From Io17-Chloro-G2 sp034420695 (GTDB taxonomy: Bacteria > Chloroflexota > Dehalococcoidia > Lucifugimonadales > UBA3495), in contig DAOULB010000051.1 in NCBI GenBank assembly GCA_034420695.1, positions 1 to 64,000 of the forward strand: 64,000 nt of DNA. The letters run 5' to 3'. Each line of letters starts with the position of its first letter. The first letter of the stretch is position 1. Of this stretch, positions 1 through 7,809 are shown piece by piece. The notes below the pieces were generated by a model that was not told the origin of the DNA, did no database searches, and was given only the letters and a program-made list of their open reading frames with translations. Position numbers and translations under genes: made by a program.

Positions 1-40
1 CCTGGTAATCCAGATCGGCGAAGGTCGGTTGCTCGTTCAT
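1..40 (-). CDS. N-terminus of a gene running off the left edge; possibly an IS5-group transposase
   Basis: An ATG lies at 38-40 on the minus strand with a strong AGGAGG-type ribosome site just upstream (41-50). Only 13 residues are visible (MNEQPTFADLDYQ). The pattern 'TFADLxY' close to the N-terminus resembles the opening of IS5-group transposases, but 13 residues cannot prove this. The start itself is well supported; the function is a guess. Confidence 0.35.
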   Translation of the reverse strand, partial: MNEQPTFADLDYQ

Positions 41-93
41 CTTCCTCCTCCCCTGGCATCCCTTTCCCTCAGTATCCCATACCTGACCCTCTC

Positions 94-113
94 TTATTCA
101 GAGGTTCCCTAAA
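94..113 (-). repeat. Solo copy of a dispersed AGGAACCTCTGAA motif
   Basis: Read on the minus strand, this is TTTAGGGAACCTCTGAATAA. Closely related versions occur on both arms of the palindromic element at 4028-4132, so this looks like a fragment or solo copy of the same dispersed repeat. It lies in the leader between hisIE's stop and the partial gene at the left edge. Confidence 0.45.
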
Positions 114-133
114 GATACTCCGACTAACCCTGG

Positions 134-754
134 CTAGCCCCGGCGCCGGCGAAGCTCGTCCCAGACGGCTTGGGGCTTGACGCCGGAGGCGGCCAGGAGC
201 ACCAAGGTGTGGTACAGCAGGTCGGCCATTTCCCCGGCCAAGCCCTCTTGGTCGTTCTGCAGCCCGGCTATTGCGGTCTCTCCGGCTTCCTCTATTACCT
301 TCTGGGCCACCCGGCCCATGCCCTGTTGCAACAGGGAGGCGGTGTAGCTCCCTTCCGGCATTTCCTGCTGCCGGTCCTGGATGGCGGCGAAGAGTTCGCT
401 GAGGATTCCCGGGCCGGACTCCGATGGCTCGTACTCCTCCGGGAGGCCCTCCAGCAGGTTGAAGAAGCAGGAGGTCTCGCCGGTGTGGCAGGCGGGGCCG
501 TCGGGGTCCACTTTGAGCAGGATTGTGTCGGCGTCGCAGTCCAGCCAGGCCTCCTTCAGGTTCAGGTAATTGCCGGATACCTCACCCTTGTGCCAGAGGT
601 CTTCCCTGCTGCGGCTGTAAAACCAGACTTGGATGCCCTCGACGGTGCGCTTCAGGGAGCCTGGGTTCATGTACCCGAGCATGAGGACCTGGCCGGTGGT
701 GGCGTCTTGGGCAATGGCGGGCAGGAGGCCCTGCTCGTTCAGTTTGACTTTCAT
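134..754 (-). CDS. hisIE: Bifunctional phosphoribosyl-AMP cyclohydrolase / phosphoribosyl-ATP pyrophosphatase
   Basis: This 206-residue protein catalyses histidine biosynthesis steps 2 and 3 in the cytoplasm. Residues ~1-105 are the HisI cyclohydrolase domain, including the WFYSRSREDLWHKGE segment, the metal-binding WLDCDAD region and the downstream CHTGETSCF cysteines. Residues ~118-206 are the HisE pyrophosphatase, with the VIEEAGETAIA and GEMADLLYH helices that carry the acidic metal ligands. The length is normal for a HisIE fusion. The ATG start at 754 has a GAGGAAG site about 10 nt upstream. hisF lies 1.4 kb upstream on the same strand, separated by unrelated genes, so the his genes are loosely clustered here rather than in one compact operon. 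Confidence 0.95.
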   Translation of the reverse strand: MKVKLNEQGLLPAIAQDATTGQVLMLGYMNPGSLKRTVEGIQVWFYSRSREDLWHKGEVSGNYLNLKEAWLDCDADTILLKVDPDGPACHTGETSCFFNLLEGLPEEYEPSESGPGILSELFAAIQDRQQEMPEGSYTASLLQQGMGRVAQKVIEEAGETAIAGLQNDQEGLAGEMADLLYHTLVLLAASGVKPQAVWDELRRRRG

Positions 755-847
755 AAGGTCACTTCCTCTTATGGTTCAAGCTGTGATTCAAGCACAGCCA
801 AGTATTATTGTCTATTTCCAGTGCTTCCAATGGACCAAGCCGCTGAT

Positions 848-1285
848 CTAGCTGCCGGTGCTGCCGGGACTTGGGGAATGGAGCATGCTGACAACGGCAG
901 TCGCTAAAAGGGCCAAGGCCGCGGGCAGGAAGAGCACCCCGAAGGAGAGGTAGCCCAGAGCACAAAAGCCGAGGGAGAGCACGGCCAAGAGCCAGAGACA
1001 GGCAGCTCTGGTCCACTGCTTGGAATGCCACGACCAGACTGCCAGCAAGGCCAGGCCGGTTATTACTACGGGAACCAGCATAGGAAGCACTACCCACAGC
1101 CCGTTCATCTCGATGTAGGAGGCCGAAAGGTGGGTTACTTGGGGCGCTTCGTCGCTGCCCGGAGGTACGGCTTGGACGCTGACCCCGCGATAGGCGTGGG
1201 GCCAAAAGACCAGCCACAGGAAGGCGGCCCAAGCGGCTGCGTGGGCGAAGAGGGGCCAGGCTAAAAAGAACCGGCGGGGTCTCAC
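848..1285 (-). CDS. Small predicted integral membrane protein
   Basis: The 145-residue product has about four hydrophobic segments (roughly residues 8-28, 60-82, 92-110 and 112-136) separated by short charged loops. I recognise no family. The start is GTG at 1285, with GGAA about 8 nt upstream. It is on the same strand as hisIE, 93 nt upstream of it, and could be co-transcribed. The hydrophobic pattern supports it over the overlapping reading frames, which have low-complexity Arg/Pro/Ser composition typical of shadows. Confidence 0.55.
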   Translation of the reverse strand: MRPRRFFLAWPLFAHAAAWAAFLWLVFWPHAYRGVSVQAVPPGSDEAPQVTHLSASYIEMNGLWVVLPMLVPVVITGLALLAVWSWHSKQWTRAACLWLLAVLSLGFCALGYLSFGVLFLPAALALLATAVVSMLHSPSPGSTGS

Positions 1286-1372
1286 CGGGATGGTTCCATT
1301 ACGAAGTTGGGGATATTATTGCCTGCTTCAAATCGTTGACGCATGAGCTGTTCAGGGCAGTGCCAGACTTGG

Positions 1373-2065
1373 TCAGTCAAGAATCCCGGCTAGGTCCAGC
1401 AGGCTGGATACTTGGTGGTCCGGGGTTGGCAGGTTTGGGTCCAAGGAGGCGCCGCGGCGGTTGACCCAAGCGGTGCTCATACCAACGGAGCCGGCTCCCT
1501 GGACGTCCTCGAGCTGACGGTCTCCAACGTAGAGGCATTCCCCGGGCGCGACCCCGATGCGATCGAGCATTTCCAGGAAGAGGCCCGGCAAGGGCTTGTA
1601 GCAGCGGGCTTCTTCAGAAGAGAGGACCTGCTCGAATTCAAGGCCCCACAGTTGCAAGTTGGGCTTGAGGAAACTGTCGTCGGCGTTGGAGAGCAGGGCG
1701 GTGCGGCAGCGGGCGGAAATCGCCTGCAGAGCCTCCAGGGTTTCCGGATAGGGGGGCCTCCTGCTGTGGTCCCGGACGGCGGTGTGGCAAGCCTGCTCCG
1801 GGTCTCCGGACACGCCGAGCTGCCGGAACGCCAGGTCAAAGCACGGGACCCATCCTTGGGAGTAGGTCTCGAATTCGGCGCCAGTGCGGAGACGGCGGTC
1901 ACGGAAGGTACGGCCCTTTTCCAGCCAGGTCCGGCGGAGTTGCGCGGGGTCAACGTCGAGTTCCTGTTCCTGGACGATGTTCTTGAAGGTGTCGAGCCAG
2001 TGGCGCTGCCGGTTCTGGGCCAAAGTTTCATACATGTCGAAGATTACGGTTGTGATGGAGTTCAT
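1373..2065 (-). CDS. HAD-superfamily hydrolase (haloacid dehalogenase-like)
   Basis: The 230-residue protein has the HAD motifs in order. Motif I is FDMYETL (nucleophile D10; the usual second Asp is Tyr, as in the DxYGT form of 2-haloacid dehalogenases). The LLSNADD motif II Ser follows, then a motif III Lys in CYKPLPGLF, then YVGDRQLEDVQGA as motif IV. A cap domain lies between motifs I and II. It probably hydrolyses a small phosphorylated or halogenated substrate, which cannot be specified. The Tyr in motif I argues somewhat against a standard phosphatase. The ATG at 2065 follows a GGAAAG site. It lies 94 nt downstream of hisF on the same strand. Confidence 0.85.
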   Translation of the reverse strand: MNSITTVIFDMYETLAQNRQRHWLDTFKNIVQEQELDVDPAQLRRTWLEKGRTFRDRRLRTGAEFETYSQGWVPCFDLAFRQLGVSGDPEQACHTAVRDHSRRPPYPETLEALQAISARCRTALLSNADDSFLKPNLQLWGLEFEQVLSSEEARCYKPLPGLFLEMLDRIGVAPGECLYVGDRQLEDVQGAGSVGMSTAWVNRRGASLDPNLPTPDHQVSSLLDLAGILD

Positions 2066-2159
2066 TGAATGGAACTTTCCTTCCTAATGAAACTACTGGC
2101 CTAACGAGAATATATGCCCGAGGAAGCTTAATGAAACTTTCCAGATTGTCGAAGAAAAT

Positions 2160-2981
2160 CTAGCGGCGCATTGGCACGTTCCGCTGTTCGAGGTACTCCT
2201 TGGCCTGCCCGATGGAAAAGGTGCCGAAGTGGAAAATGCTGGCGGCGAGCACGGCGTCGGCCTGGCCTTCATCGAAGGCTTGGTAGAGATGCTCCAAGTT
2301 GCCGGCGCCACCGCTGGCAATCACCGGCACCGGGGCGGCGCGGGAAATGGTGCGGGTCAACTCCAGGTCATACCCTTCCAAGTGGCCGTCGGCGTCCATG
2401 CTGGTGAGCAGGATTTCCCCGGCGCCCAACTCCACGGCGCGGACGGCCCACTTGATGGCGTCGAGACCGGTGGGGGTGCGGCCCCCGTGGGTGTAGACCT
2501 CCCAGCGGGAGTCTTCGTCGATGGAGAGGTCTCCAGACGGGTCGCCGGCGCGTGCGATGGGGCCGCCGGAGCCGTGGGTTGTGCGCTTGGCGTCGATGGC
2601 GACGACGATGCACTGGTTGCCGAAATGGGCGGCGCCCTGGCTAATCAGGGAGGGATCGTTGACGGCGGCGGTGTTGACGGAAACCTTGTCGGCGCCGGCG
2701 TGGAGCATGCGGCGGATGTTATCGACGCTGCGGATGCCGCCGCCGACGGTGAGGGGAATGAAGACTTGCTCCGATACCCGCTCCATGACTTCGACGATGG
2801 TATCGCGAGAGTCGGAGCTGGCAGTTATATCCAGGAACACCAACTCGTCGCCGCCTTCGCTGTTGTACAGGGCGGCGAGCTCTGCCGGGTCGCCGGCGTC
2901 CCTGAGGTTAACGAAGCTGGTGCCCTTGACCACCCTTCCGGCGTCGACGTCGAGGCAGGGGATTATGCGCTTGGTGAGCAT
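2160..2981 (-). CDS. hisF: Imidazole glycerol phosphate synthase subunit HisF
   Basis: This is the cyclase subunit of IGP synthase, which with HisH converts PRFAR and ammonia to IGP and AICAR. The 273-residue (beta/alpha)8 barrel shows RIIPCLDVDAGRVVKG near the N-terminus with the catalytic Asp, the LTVGGGIRSV loop, and the phosphate-binding IASGGAGNLEHL segment near the C-terminus. It is slightly longer than the usual ~252-260 residues because of an insertion in the VYTHGGRTPTGLDA region. hisH is not in this window. The ATG at 2981 begins 6 nt after the stop of the PaREP1-like gene, suggesting co-translation. Confidence 0.96.
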   Translation of the reverse strand: MLTKRIIPCLDVDAGRVVKGTSFVNLRDAGDPAELAALYNSEGGDELVFLDITASSDSRDTIVEVMERVSEQVFIPLTVGGGIRSVDNIRRMLHAGADKVSVNTAAVNDPSLISQGAAHFGNQCIVVAIDAKRTTHGSGGPIARAGDPSGDLSIDEDSRWEVYTHGGRTPTGLDAIKWAVRAVELGAGEILLTSMDADGHLEGYDLELTRTISRAAPVPVIASGGAGNLEHLYQAFDEGQADAVLAASIFHFGTFSIGQAKEYLEQRNVPMRR

Positions 2982-2987
2982 GAACTG

Positions 2988-3386
2988 CTACGCTTGGCCT
3001 TCCCTATCGGGAAGCACCAAGGGTCCCAGCAGTTGCAAGAGTTCTGCAATATCATTGAGGTCATCGCTGATGGCGCCGGCGTCCAAGAACCTCTGGCGGG
3101 TGTAGAAGTTGCTATGCAGTTCGTTGGCAACCCGGGCCAGAGCGCGAATGCGTGGAACCTCAGCAAACTGAGCGGCCCTTCCCATAACCGGATTGAACTC
3201 TGCATGGAAATTGTAGTCCCAGCCGTGAGCCGCGGCTACGGCATTGACCATGTGGGACGCAGCACCCCAGCCCTTTTCAGACGCTTGGTGCAAGTCGCCG
3301 GCCTCCAAGTAGTCGCGCGCCTTGGCCAGAAAACTCCAAGCTTGGGCAGTGTAATCGGCGATTTCCTCTTGGTTGGCGGTGGTCAC
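2988..3386 (-). CDS. PaREP1/HEPN-like helical protein
   Basis: A 132-residue all-helical protein. The pattern AxxYLEAGDLHQASEKGWGAASHMVNA...HGW followed by LHSNFY resembles the PaREP1 family, which is related to HEPN-type helical proteins. No RxxxxH catalytic motif typical of HEPN RNases is evident. The start is GTG at 3386, chosen because GAAGGAG lies 5 nt upstream. A longer upstream extension in the same frame is proline-rich and antisense to the GlcG gene, so I discarded it. It lies directly upstream of hisF with a 6-nt gap. Function is unknown. Confidence 0.7.
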   Translation of the reverse strand: MTTANQEEIADYTAQAWSFLAKARDYLEAGDLHQASEKGWGAASHMVNAVAAAHGWDYNFHAEFNPVMGRAAQFAEVPRIRALARVANELHSNFYTRQRFLDAGAISDDLNDIAELLQLLGPLVLPDREGQA

Positions 3387-3537
3387 TGTCACTCCTTCAA
3401 TTGGGCTTTCCCAGTATAACATCAGGCCGGGCGTCCCAAGTGCCGGGAGCCGTCCAGTTGCAGATGCACGGGACGACGCCGCGGCGTAGAATGAGGGCGC
3501 GGAACAAGGGATATTCCATACTGAGGAGAGGTGGAGC

Positions 3538-3933
3538 ATGGCACTGACATTGGAGGAAGCAAACAGGATTATTGCGGGGGCGATTGCCCAGGCCGAGGAG
3601 CTTGGTATCAAGATTAACGTGGCGGTGTGCGACGCAGGGGGCCGGTTGGTGGCCTTCAACCGGATGGACGGCGCCATCTGGGCCGGGGTGTACGGCTCAC
3701 AGGGGAAGGCGGTTGCCGCCGCCGGGTTCGGGCGCACCAGCGGGGAACTGCAGGAGAGGGCCGACCAGCCCACACCCAGGGGAATAGCAATCGCCGAAGG
3801 CGGGCACATGATTATGGGCCAAGGCGGAGTCCCCATTGTACGGAATGGCGTGGTGGACGGAGCGTGCGGCGTTGGGGGCGGCACCAGCCAGCAGGACGAG
3901 GACTGCGCTTGGGCCGGGGTGGGAAAGCTGTAG
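3538..3933 (+). CDS. GlcG/HbpS-family (DUF336) heme-binding-like protein
   Basis: The 131-residue protein fits the GlcG/HbpS family along its whole length: an N-terminal LTLEEANRIIAGAIAQAEELG helix, the VAVCDAGGRLVAFNRMDGA strand pair, the SQGKAVAAAGFGRTS helix, and the glycine-rich C-terminal GACGVGGGTSQQDEDCA region. Members bind heme or degradation intermediates, or act as accessory proteins in catabolic operons, and are not assigned a single reaction. The ATG has a GGAGAGGTGGAG leader. It is isolated, diverging from the hisF-side genes. Confidence 0.85.
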   Translation: MALTLEEANRIIAGAIAQAEELGIKINVAVCDAGGRLVAFNRMDGAIWAGVYGSQGKAVAAAGFGRTSGELQERADQPTPRGIAIAEGGHMIMGQGGVPIVRNGVVDGACGVGGGTSQQDEDCAWAGVGKL

Positions 3934-4027
3934 GGAACCTCCGGGCAAGTTCAACCGCAGCGGCGAAGTATGCTACTCGCCCTCATCCCAGACTTCCCTT
4001 ACCCAGGGCAAAGGGGACTTTAGGAAT

Positions 4028-4132
4028 AGTCTGAATAAAGAACTCTGAAGATCCTTCTCCCTTGATGAGAGAAGGTGGGGATAGGGTGAGCTCAGGTTGT
4101 TCAGAGGTTCCTTGAGTGTCTTTGTTCAGACC
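4028..4132. repeat. Palindromic MITE-like intergenic element
   Basis: AGTCTGAATAAAG at 4028-4040 is the inverted match of CTTTGTTCAGACC at 4120-4132 (11 of 13 positions). Just inside, AACTCTGAA and TTCAGAGGTTCC form a second inverted pair. At the centre, CCTTCTC (4053-4059) pairs with GAGAAGG (4069-4075). The whole could fold into a long hairpin. A solo copy of the arm motif lies at 94-113. It sits between the converging GlcG and cyclase genes. Confidence 0.55.
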
Positions 4133-4158
4133 TTCCCGAGGTTCAAGGTGCTCGGGTC

Positions 4159-4875
4159 TTAAGGAATTAGGGCGATTACCGAAGCGGGGGAGCCGGAGCC
4201 GCCCCTGAGCTTCAGTATTCCGATGACGAGGGTGGCGCCGACGGCCGGGAGTTGGCCAAGGTTGTTGAGACATTCCAAGGCCAGCCGTGGCTGTTGCAGC
4301 ACCAGCCGGTTTACGGTGAATTCGTTGTCCCAGGACGGGTCGAGGCCCGGGGAGTCGGCGCCCAGACCGTGTACTTGGCGTTGTTCCAGGAGGAACTGGG
4401 CGGCCTCCGGGGAGAAGCCTGGGTAGTGCATGTTGCCCTCGCGGTCGAAGCCGAAGAACCGGCCGGGGGAGGGATATTTTCGGTCCCAGCCGGAGTGCAG
4501 CAGCACCAGGCTGCCGGCGGGGACGTGGCCCCAGCGATCTTCCCAGGACTCAATGGCGCTGGTGTCCAAGGTGTAGTCGGGGCCGGCGGCGGCTTGGGCC
4601 GTGACATCGATGACCACCGCCGGCACCACGAGGGACGAGGCCTCGTAAGAGTCAATGGCGGGGCCTTGGGGGTGGAAGCTGCGGGGGGCGTTCATGTGGG
4701 CGCCGGTATGCTCTCCCATGGAAAAAGCGTTGAGCCGGTAGCCCTCCCGTTCCAACGAAGCGGCTGCCTTGAAAGTTACGGGCGGGTCGCCGGGCCACCG
4801 GGGGATGCCCGGGTGGATGGGGTGGCCCAAGTCCACGACCCGGCTGTAGTTGATGGTGCGTCTTTCAGGGGGCAC
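4159..4875 (-). CDS. Cyclase-family (kynurenine formamidase-like) metal hydrolase
   Basis: The 238-residue protein shows the cyclase family layout: VVDLGHPIHPGIPRWPGD near the N-terminus, the metal motif as HTGAHMNAPRSFH, then VVIDVTA, a WEDRWGHVPAGSLVLLHSGWD segment, and GLGADSPGLDPS towards the C-terminus. The family hydrolyses amides or lactones such as N-formylkynurenine or isatin. The usual HxGTHxDxP has Asn instead of Asp here. The start is GTG at 4875 with no clear ribosome site, so the true start is uncertain by a few codons. No tryptophan-catabolism genes adjoin it, so the substrate is open. Confidence 0.82.
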   Translation of the reverse strand: MPPERRTINYSRVVDLGHPIHPGIPRWPGDPPVTFKAAASLEREGYRLNAFSMGEHTGAHMNAPRSFHPQGPAIDSYEASSLVVPAVVIDVTAQAAAGPDYTLDTSAIESWEDRWGHVPAGSLVLLHSGWDRKYPSPGRFFGFDREGNMHYPGFSPEAAQFLLEQRQVHGLGADSPGLDPSWDNEFTVNRLVLQQPRLALECLNNLGQLPAVGATLVIGILKLRGGSGSPASVIALIP

Positions 4876-5032
4876 GGGCTATTTTTGCATTGATCTCACG
4901 TGAAAGTCACGCCGTTGACCTGCTGTAGCCGCAAGCCTAGAATGCGGCGCGGATAGCTGCAAATGAGGGCAGTCTGGCCGACGGGGGCTCCGCTGCCGGA
5001 GAATCAAGCTCAGAACCAAGGAGGAATAGTAC

Positions 5033-6169
5033 ATGGAATTCGGAATGTTTTATGAAGTCCAGGTGCCGCGCCCGTCACCTCCGGAGACCGAACACCAACG
5101 GCTGAGGGAAATCATCGACCAAGTGGTGCTGGCCGAGGAGATGGGCTTTGATCAAGTATGGTTCGTGGAGCACCACTTCCTGACCGAGTGGGCCCACTGC
5201 AGCGCCCCAGAGGTGATGCTGGGTATCCTGAGCCAGCACACCACCAAGATGCGGCTGGGCTTCGGCGTGGTGCTGTTGCCAGTACACCACCCCCTGCACG
5301 TGGCGGTCAAGGCTTCCACCCTGGACATTATGAGCGGCGGAAGGGTTGACGTGGGGGTGGGCCGGTCGGGAAACCCATACCAACTGACGCCCTTCGGGGT
5401 GCAGATAGAGGACACCCGGGGAATCTGGGAAGAGTCCCTGAGAATGCTGCCGGACATCTGGACCAAGCAGGTTTACTCCCACGAGGGCAAGTACTTCAAC
5501 GTGCCGGAGAGGGAGGTCATCCCCAAGCCGATGCAGAAGCCCCATCCGCCCTTGTGGTCGGCCTGCAGCCAGGACGACACATTCCAACTGGCCGGTGAGA
5601 TGGGACTGGGCTGCTTGTGCAACGTGCTGGGGCAGTATGAAACGGTGGAGCGCCGCATCGGCATATACAAAGAGGCCCTGAAGACGGCCCAGCCAGTGGG
5701 GCAGTTTGTCAACGACAAGGTGGTGGTTTCCAGCATCGGCTATTGCTCCGAAGACAGGGCGAAGACCAGGGACCGGGGAGCGGAGATTGCGTCTTGGAAC
5801 ATCAACATCCGGCTGAGGAACTACGCCCAGGCGTGGGACGGTGTGGACACGACCAAGGTGCCCGACGACTACCGCCACCACGTGCGGCGGGGCGAGTGGG
5901 ACCCTCAGATGAGGAAAGGGGTCTCTCCGGAAGAGGTGCTGTCATCGGGGCGGTTCTGCGTAGGCACGCCCGACGAGTGCATCGAGGTAGTGGAGAACTA
6001 CGAGCGCATCGGGGCCAACCAGATCATGCCCATCTTCCAGGCTGGGCCGGCTACGGATGAAGAGGTGAAGGAGTCGATCCGGTTGTTCGGGAAATACGTG
6101 ATTCCGCACTTCAAGGAAAAGGAACGGAAGGCCCGGAGCGAAGCGGCGGTGGCCAGCGACGGCGGATAG
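5033..6169 (+). CDS. LLM-class (luciferase-like) flavin-dependent oxidoreductase
   Basis: A 378-residue TIM-barrel flavoprotein of the bacterial luciferase-like family, which uses reduced FMN supplied by a separate reductase. Visible family features are MEFGMFYEVQVPRP at the N-terminus, the FDQVWFVEHHF active-site region, VLLPVHHPLHVA, and SGGRVDVGVGRSGNPYQL. The C-terminal half includes a CSQDDTFQLAGEMGLG flavin/phosphate region. The ATG at 5033 follows GGAGGAA. It is monocistronic: a strong terminator follows within 30 nt. Substrate is unknown. Confidence 0.9.
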   Translation: MEFGMFYEVQVPRPSPPETEHQRLREIIDQVVLAEEMGFDQVWFVEHHFLTEWAHCSAPEVMLGILSQHTTKMRLGFGVVLLPVHHPLHVAVKASTLDIMSGGRVDVGVGRSGNPYQLTPFGVQIEDTRGIWEESLRMLPDIWTKQVYSHEGKYFNVPEREVIPKPMQKPHPPLWSACSQDDTFQLAGEMGLGCLCNVLGQYETVERRIGIYKEALKTAQPVGQFVNDKVVVSSIGYCSEDRAKTRDRGAEIASWNINIRLRNYAQAWDGVDTTKVPDDYRHHVRRGEWDPQMRKGVSPEEVLSSGRFCVGTPDECIEVVENYERIGANQIMPIFQAGPATDEEVKESIRLFGKYVIPHFKEKERKARSEAAVASDGG

Positions 6170-6194
6170 CCGGAGCCCGAAGGCCGGCGGACGA

Positions 6195-6231
6195 AAAACA
6201 GGGGCGCGGTTTCCGCGCCCCTGTTTTTTTG
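6195..6231. terminator. Intrinsic terminator, bidirectional
   Basis: AAAACAGGGGCGCGG and CCGCGCCCCTGTTTT flank a TTT loop, giving a near-perfect 15-bp GC-rich stem with A-tract on one side and T-tract on the other. It lies between the convergent LLM gene (ending 6169) and ferredoxin gene (ending 6257) and can terminate both. Confidence 0.93.
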
Positions 6232-6256
6232 CGTTCCGATTGCCTGGCTGGAGTTG

Positions 6257-6481
6257 CTAGGGGAAGAGGGTTTCCCCCGTGTCGGCGTCCACCACCGTGA
6301 TGGCGCTGACAGGACAGCTCTCGGCCGCCTCCATGATGTTCTCCTCGGTGTCGGCGGTGGGGTCTGCCACCTCCGACTGGCGGTCGTCGTTCATGAAGAA
6401 TACCTTGGGGGCGCTGACCTCACACATGGAGTTCCCCACGCAGAGGTTGTGGTCCACCGTTATGGTCAGTTTTCTGGCCAT
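6257..6481 (-). CDS. Small 3Fe-4S-type ferredoxin, P450 partner
   Basis: A 74-residue ferredoxin with only three cluster cysteines: C14 and C20 in CVGNSMC, and C56 in ESCPVSA. The residue that would be the fourth ligand is Asn17, which is typical of P450-associated single-cluster ferredoxins carrying a [3Fe-4S] or labile [4Fe-4S] cluster. The acidic composition (EVADPTADTEE) fits electron delivery to a basic P450 surface. The ATG at 6481 follows GAGGAAG. It starts 28 nt after the P450 stop, so the two form an operon. No ferredoxin reductase is nearby. Confidence 0.92.
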   Translation of the reverse strand: MARKLTITVDHNLCVGNSMCEVSAPKVFFMNDDRQSEVADPTADTEENIMEAAESCPVSAITVVDADTGETLFP

Positions 6482-6509
6482 ATCTTCCTCTCCAAATCCC
6501 CGCAGGAGA

Positions 6510-7745
6510 CTAGTTCCAAGAGACCGGCAGGCTCTTCAGGGAGCGGAAGGTGATGCTGGGCTGGTATTCGAGCTGATCGGTTTCCAGCTCGAACCTGGGG
6601 AACCGCTCCACCATGGCCTTGAAGGCTTCCTGCCCTTCCAGGCGGGCCAACCCGGCTCCCAGGCAGTGGTGGATACCGCTGCCGAAGGCGACGTGGGGAT
6701 TGGGCCAGCGGGCAATGTTGAAGACGTCGGGGTTCTCGAACTTCTCCGGGTCGCGGTTGGCCGGGGTGATGAACCAGCGGATGCGGTCTTCCTTCTTAAT
6801 CTGCTTGCCCCGCATCTCTACGTCTTCAGCAGCGATACGCTGGATGGACTTCACCGGGGCGTCGTAGCGCAGGCACTCTTCGGTGGCCCGGTTGATCAGC
6901 GGAGGCAGGGTGTCGCCCTTGTCGCCTTTCAGGACGTCCCACTGGTCCGGGTGCTCGATAAAGGCCAGGGTGCCGTTGCACAGCAGGTTGATGGTGGTCT
7001 CGTGTCCGGCCAAGAGCAACAGGGAGGTGTTCACCAGCACTTGGTTGCGGGTGAAGATGCCGGCCTTTTCGCCGCCGGCCAGCACCGAAATGAAATCGTC
7101 TCCCGGCTTGACCAACCGCTCGTCAACCAAGGGGGATACGTAGTCCATCATGCCCTGCATGCCTTCGCCCAAGGGCTTCATGCGGTCGGGCTCGCCCCTC
7201 CCGATGTAGAGCAGCTTTTCGGCCAGTTCCCGGATGTAACCCCGGTCTTCCGGCGGTACGCCCATCATTTCGGCGATGACCAAGACTGGCAGGGGGGTGG
7301 CGAGGTCTTTCATCACGTCCATGTGGCCCTTGTCCTGGACTTGGTCCAGCAGGTGCTTGATGGCGTTCTGGATGAAGGGGCGCCACTCTTCCATGGACTT
7401 GGGGGTGAAGTAGCCGTGGACCACCTTGCGCATTTCCAAGTGGGCCGGGCGGTCGTGCTGGATGAACTGGTCAGCTTGGTAGAGGCGGACCAGATCGTCG
7501 TAGATGCCCATGTCGGATTCGTCGATCTCGGGATAGGGAGGCTTGGGGTCGTTGCGGAAGACGGCGCTGGAGAACAACTCGTGGTGACGGGTCATCCACG
7601 TCAGGTCGTCGTACCGGGAGATAATCCAAGTCTCGTACTTTTCGTTCCAGTGTACCGGGTCTTCATCCCGGAGCCGGTCGTAGTAAGGGTAGGGGTCGGC
7701 TATGACTTCCGGCGAAAACATGTCGTCAGAGATTGCGGTAAGCAT
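6510..7745 (-). CDS. Cytochrome P450
   Basis: A 411-residue soluble bacterial P450. Key motifs: I-helix AGHETT (~residues 246-251) for oxygen activation, K-helix ECLR (~290-293), and the heme loop FGSGIHHCLGAGLAR with proximal Cys ~361. No membrane anchor is present, as expected for the class that receives electrons from ferredoxin. I chose the ATG at 7745 because GGGAGGAACT directly precedes it; an in-frame ATG four codons upstream overlaps that ribosome site. Co-transcribed with the ferredoxin at 6257-6481. Substrate unknown. Confidence 0.95.
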   Translation of the reverse strand: MLTAISDDMFSPEVIADPYPYYDRLRDEDPVHWNEKYETWIISRYDDLTWMTRHHELFSSAVFRNDPKPPYPEIDESDMGIYDDLVRLYQADQFIQHDRPAHLEMRKVVHGYFTPKSMEEWRPFIQNAIKHLLDQVQDKGHMDVMKDLATPLPVLVIAEMMGVPPEDRGYIRELAEKLLYIGRGEPDRMKPLGEGMQGMMDYVSPLVDERLVKPGDDFISVLAGGEKAGIFTRNQVLVNTSLLLLAGHETTINLLCNGTLAFIEHPDQWDVLKGDKGDTLPPLINRATEECLRYDAPVKSIQRIAAEDVEMRGKQIKKEDRIRWFITPANRDPEKFENPDVFNIARWPNPHVAFGSGIHHCLGAGLARLEGQEAFKAMVERFPRFELETDQLEYQPSITFRSLKSLPVSWN

Positions 7746-7809
7746 AGTTCCTCCCATTCAACGAGGTTGCCGAGATTTTGACAGATTTGGTTCACGAGGT
7801 CAATAACCG

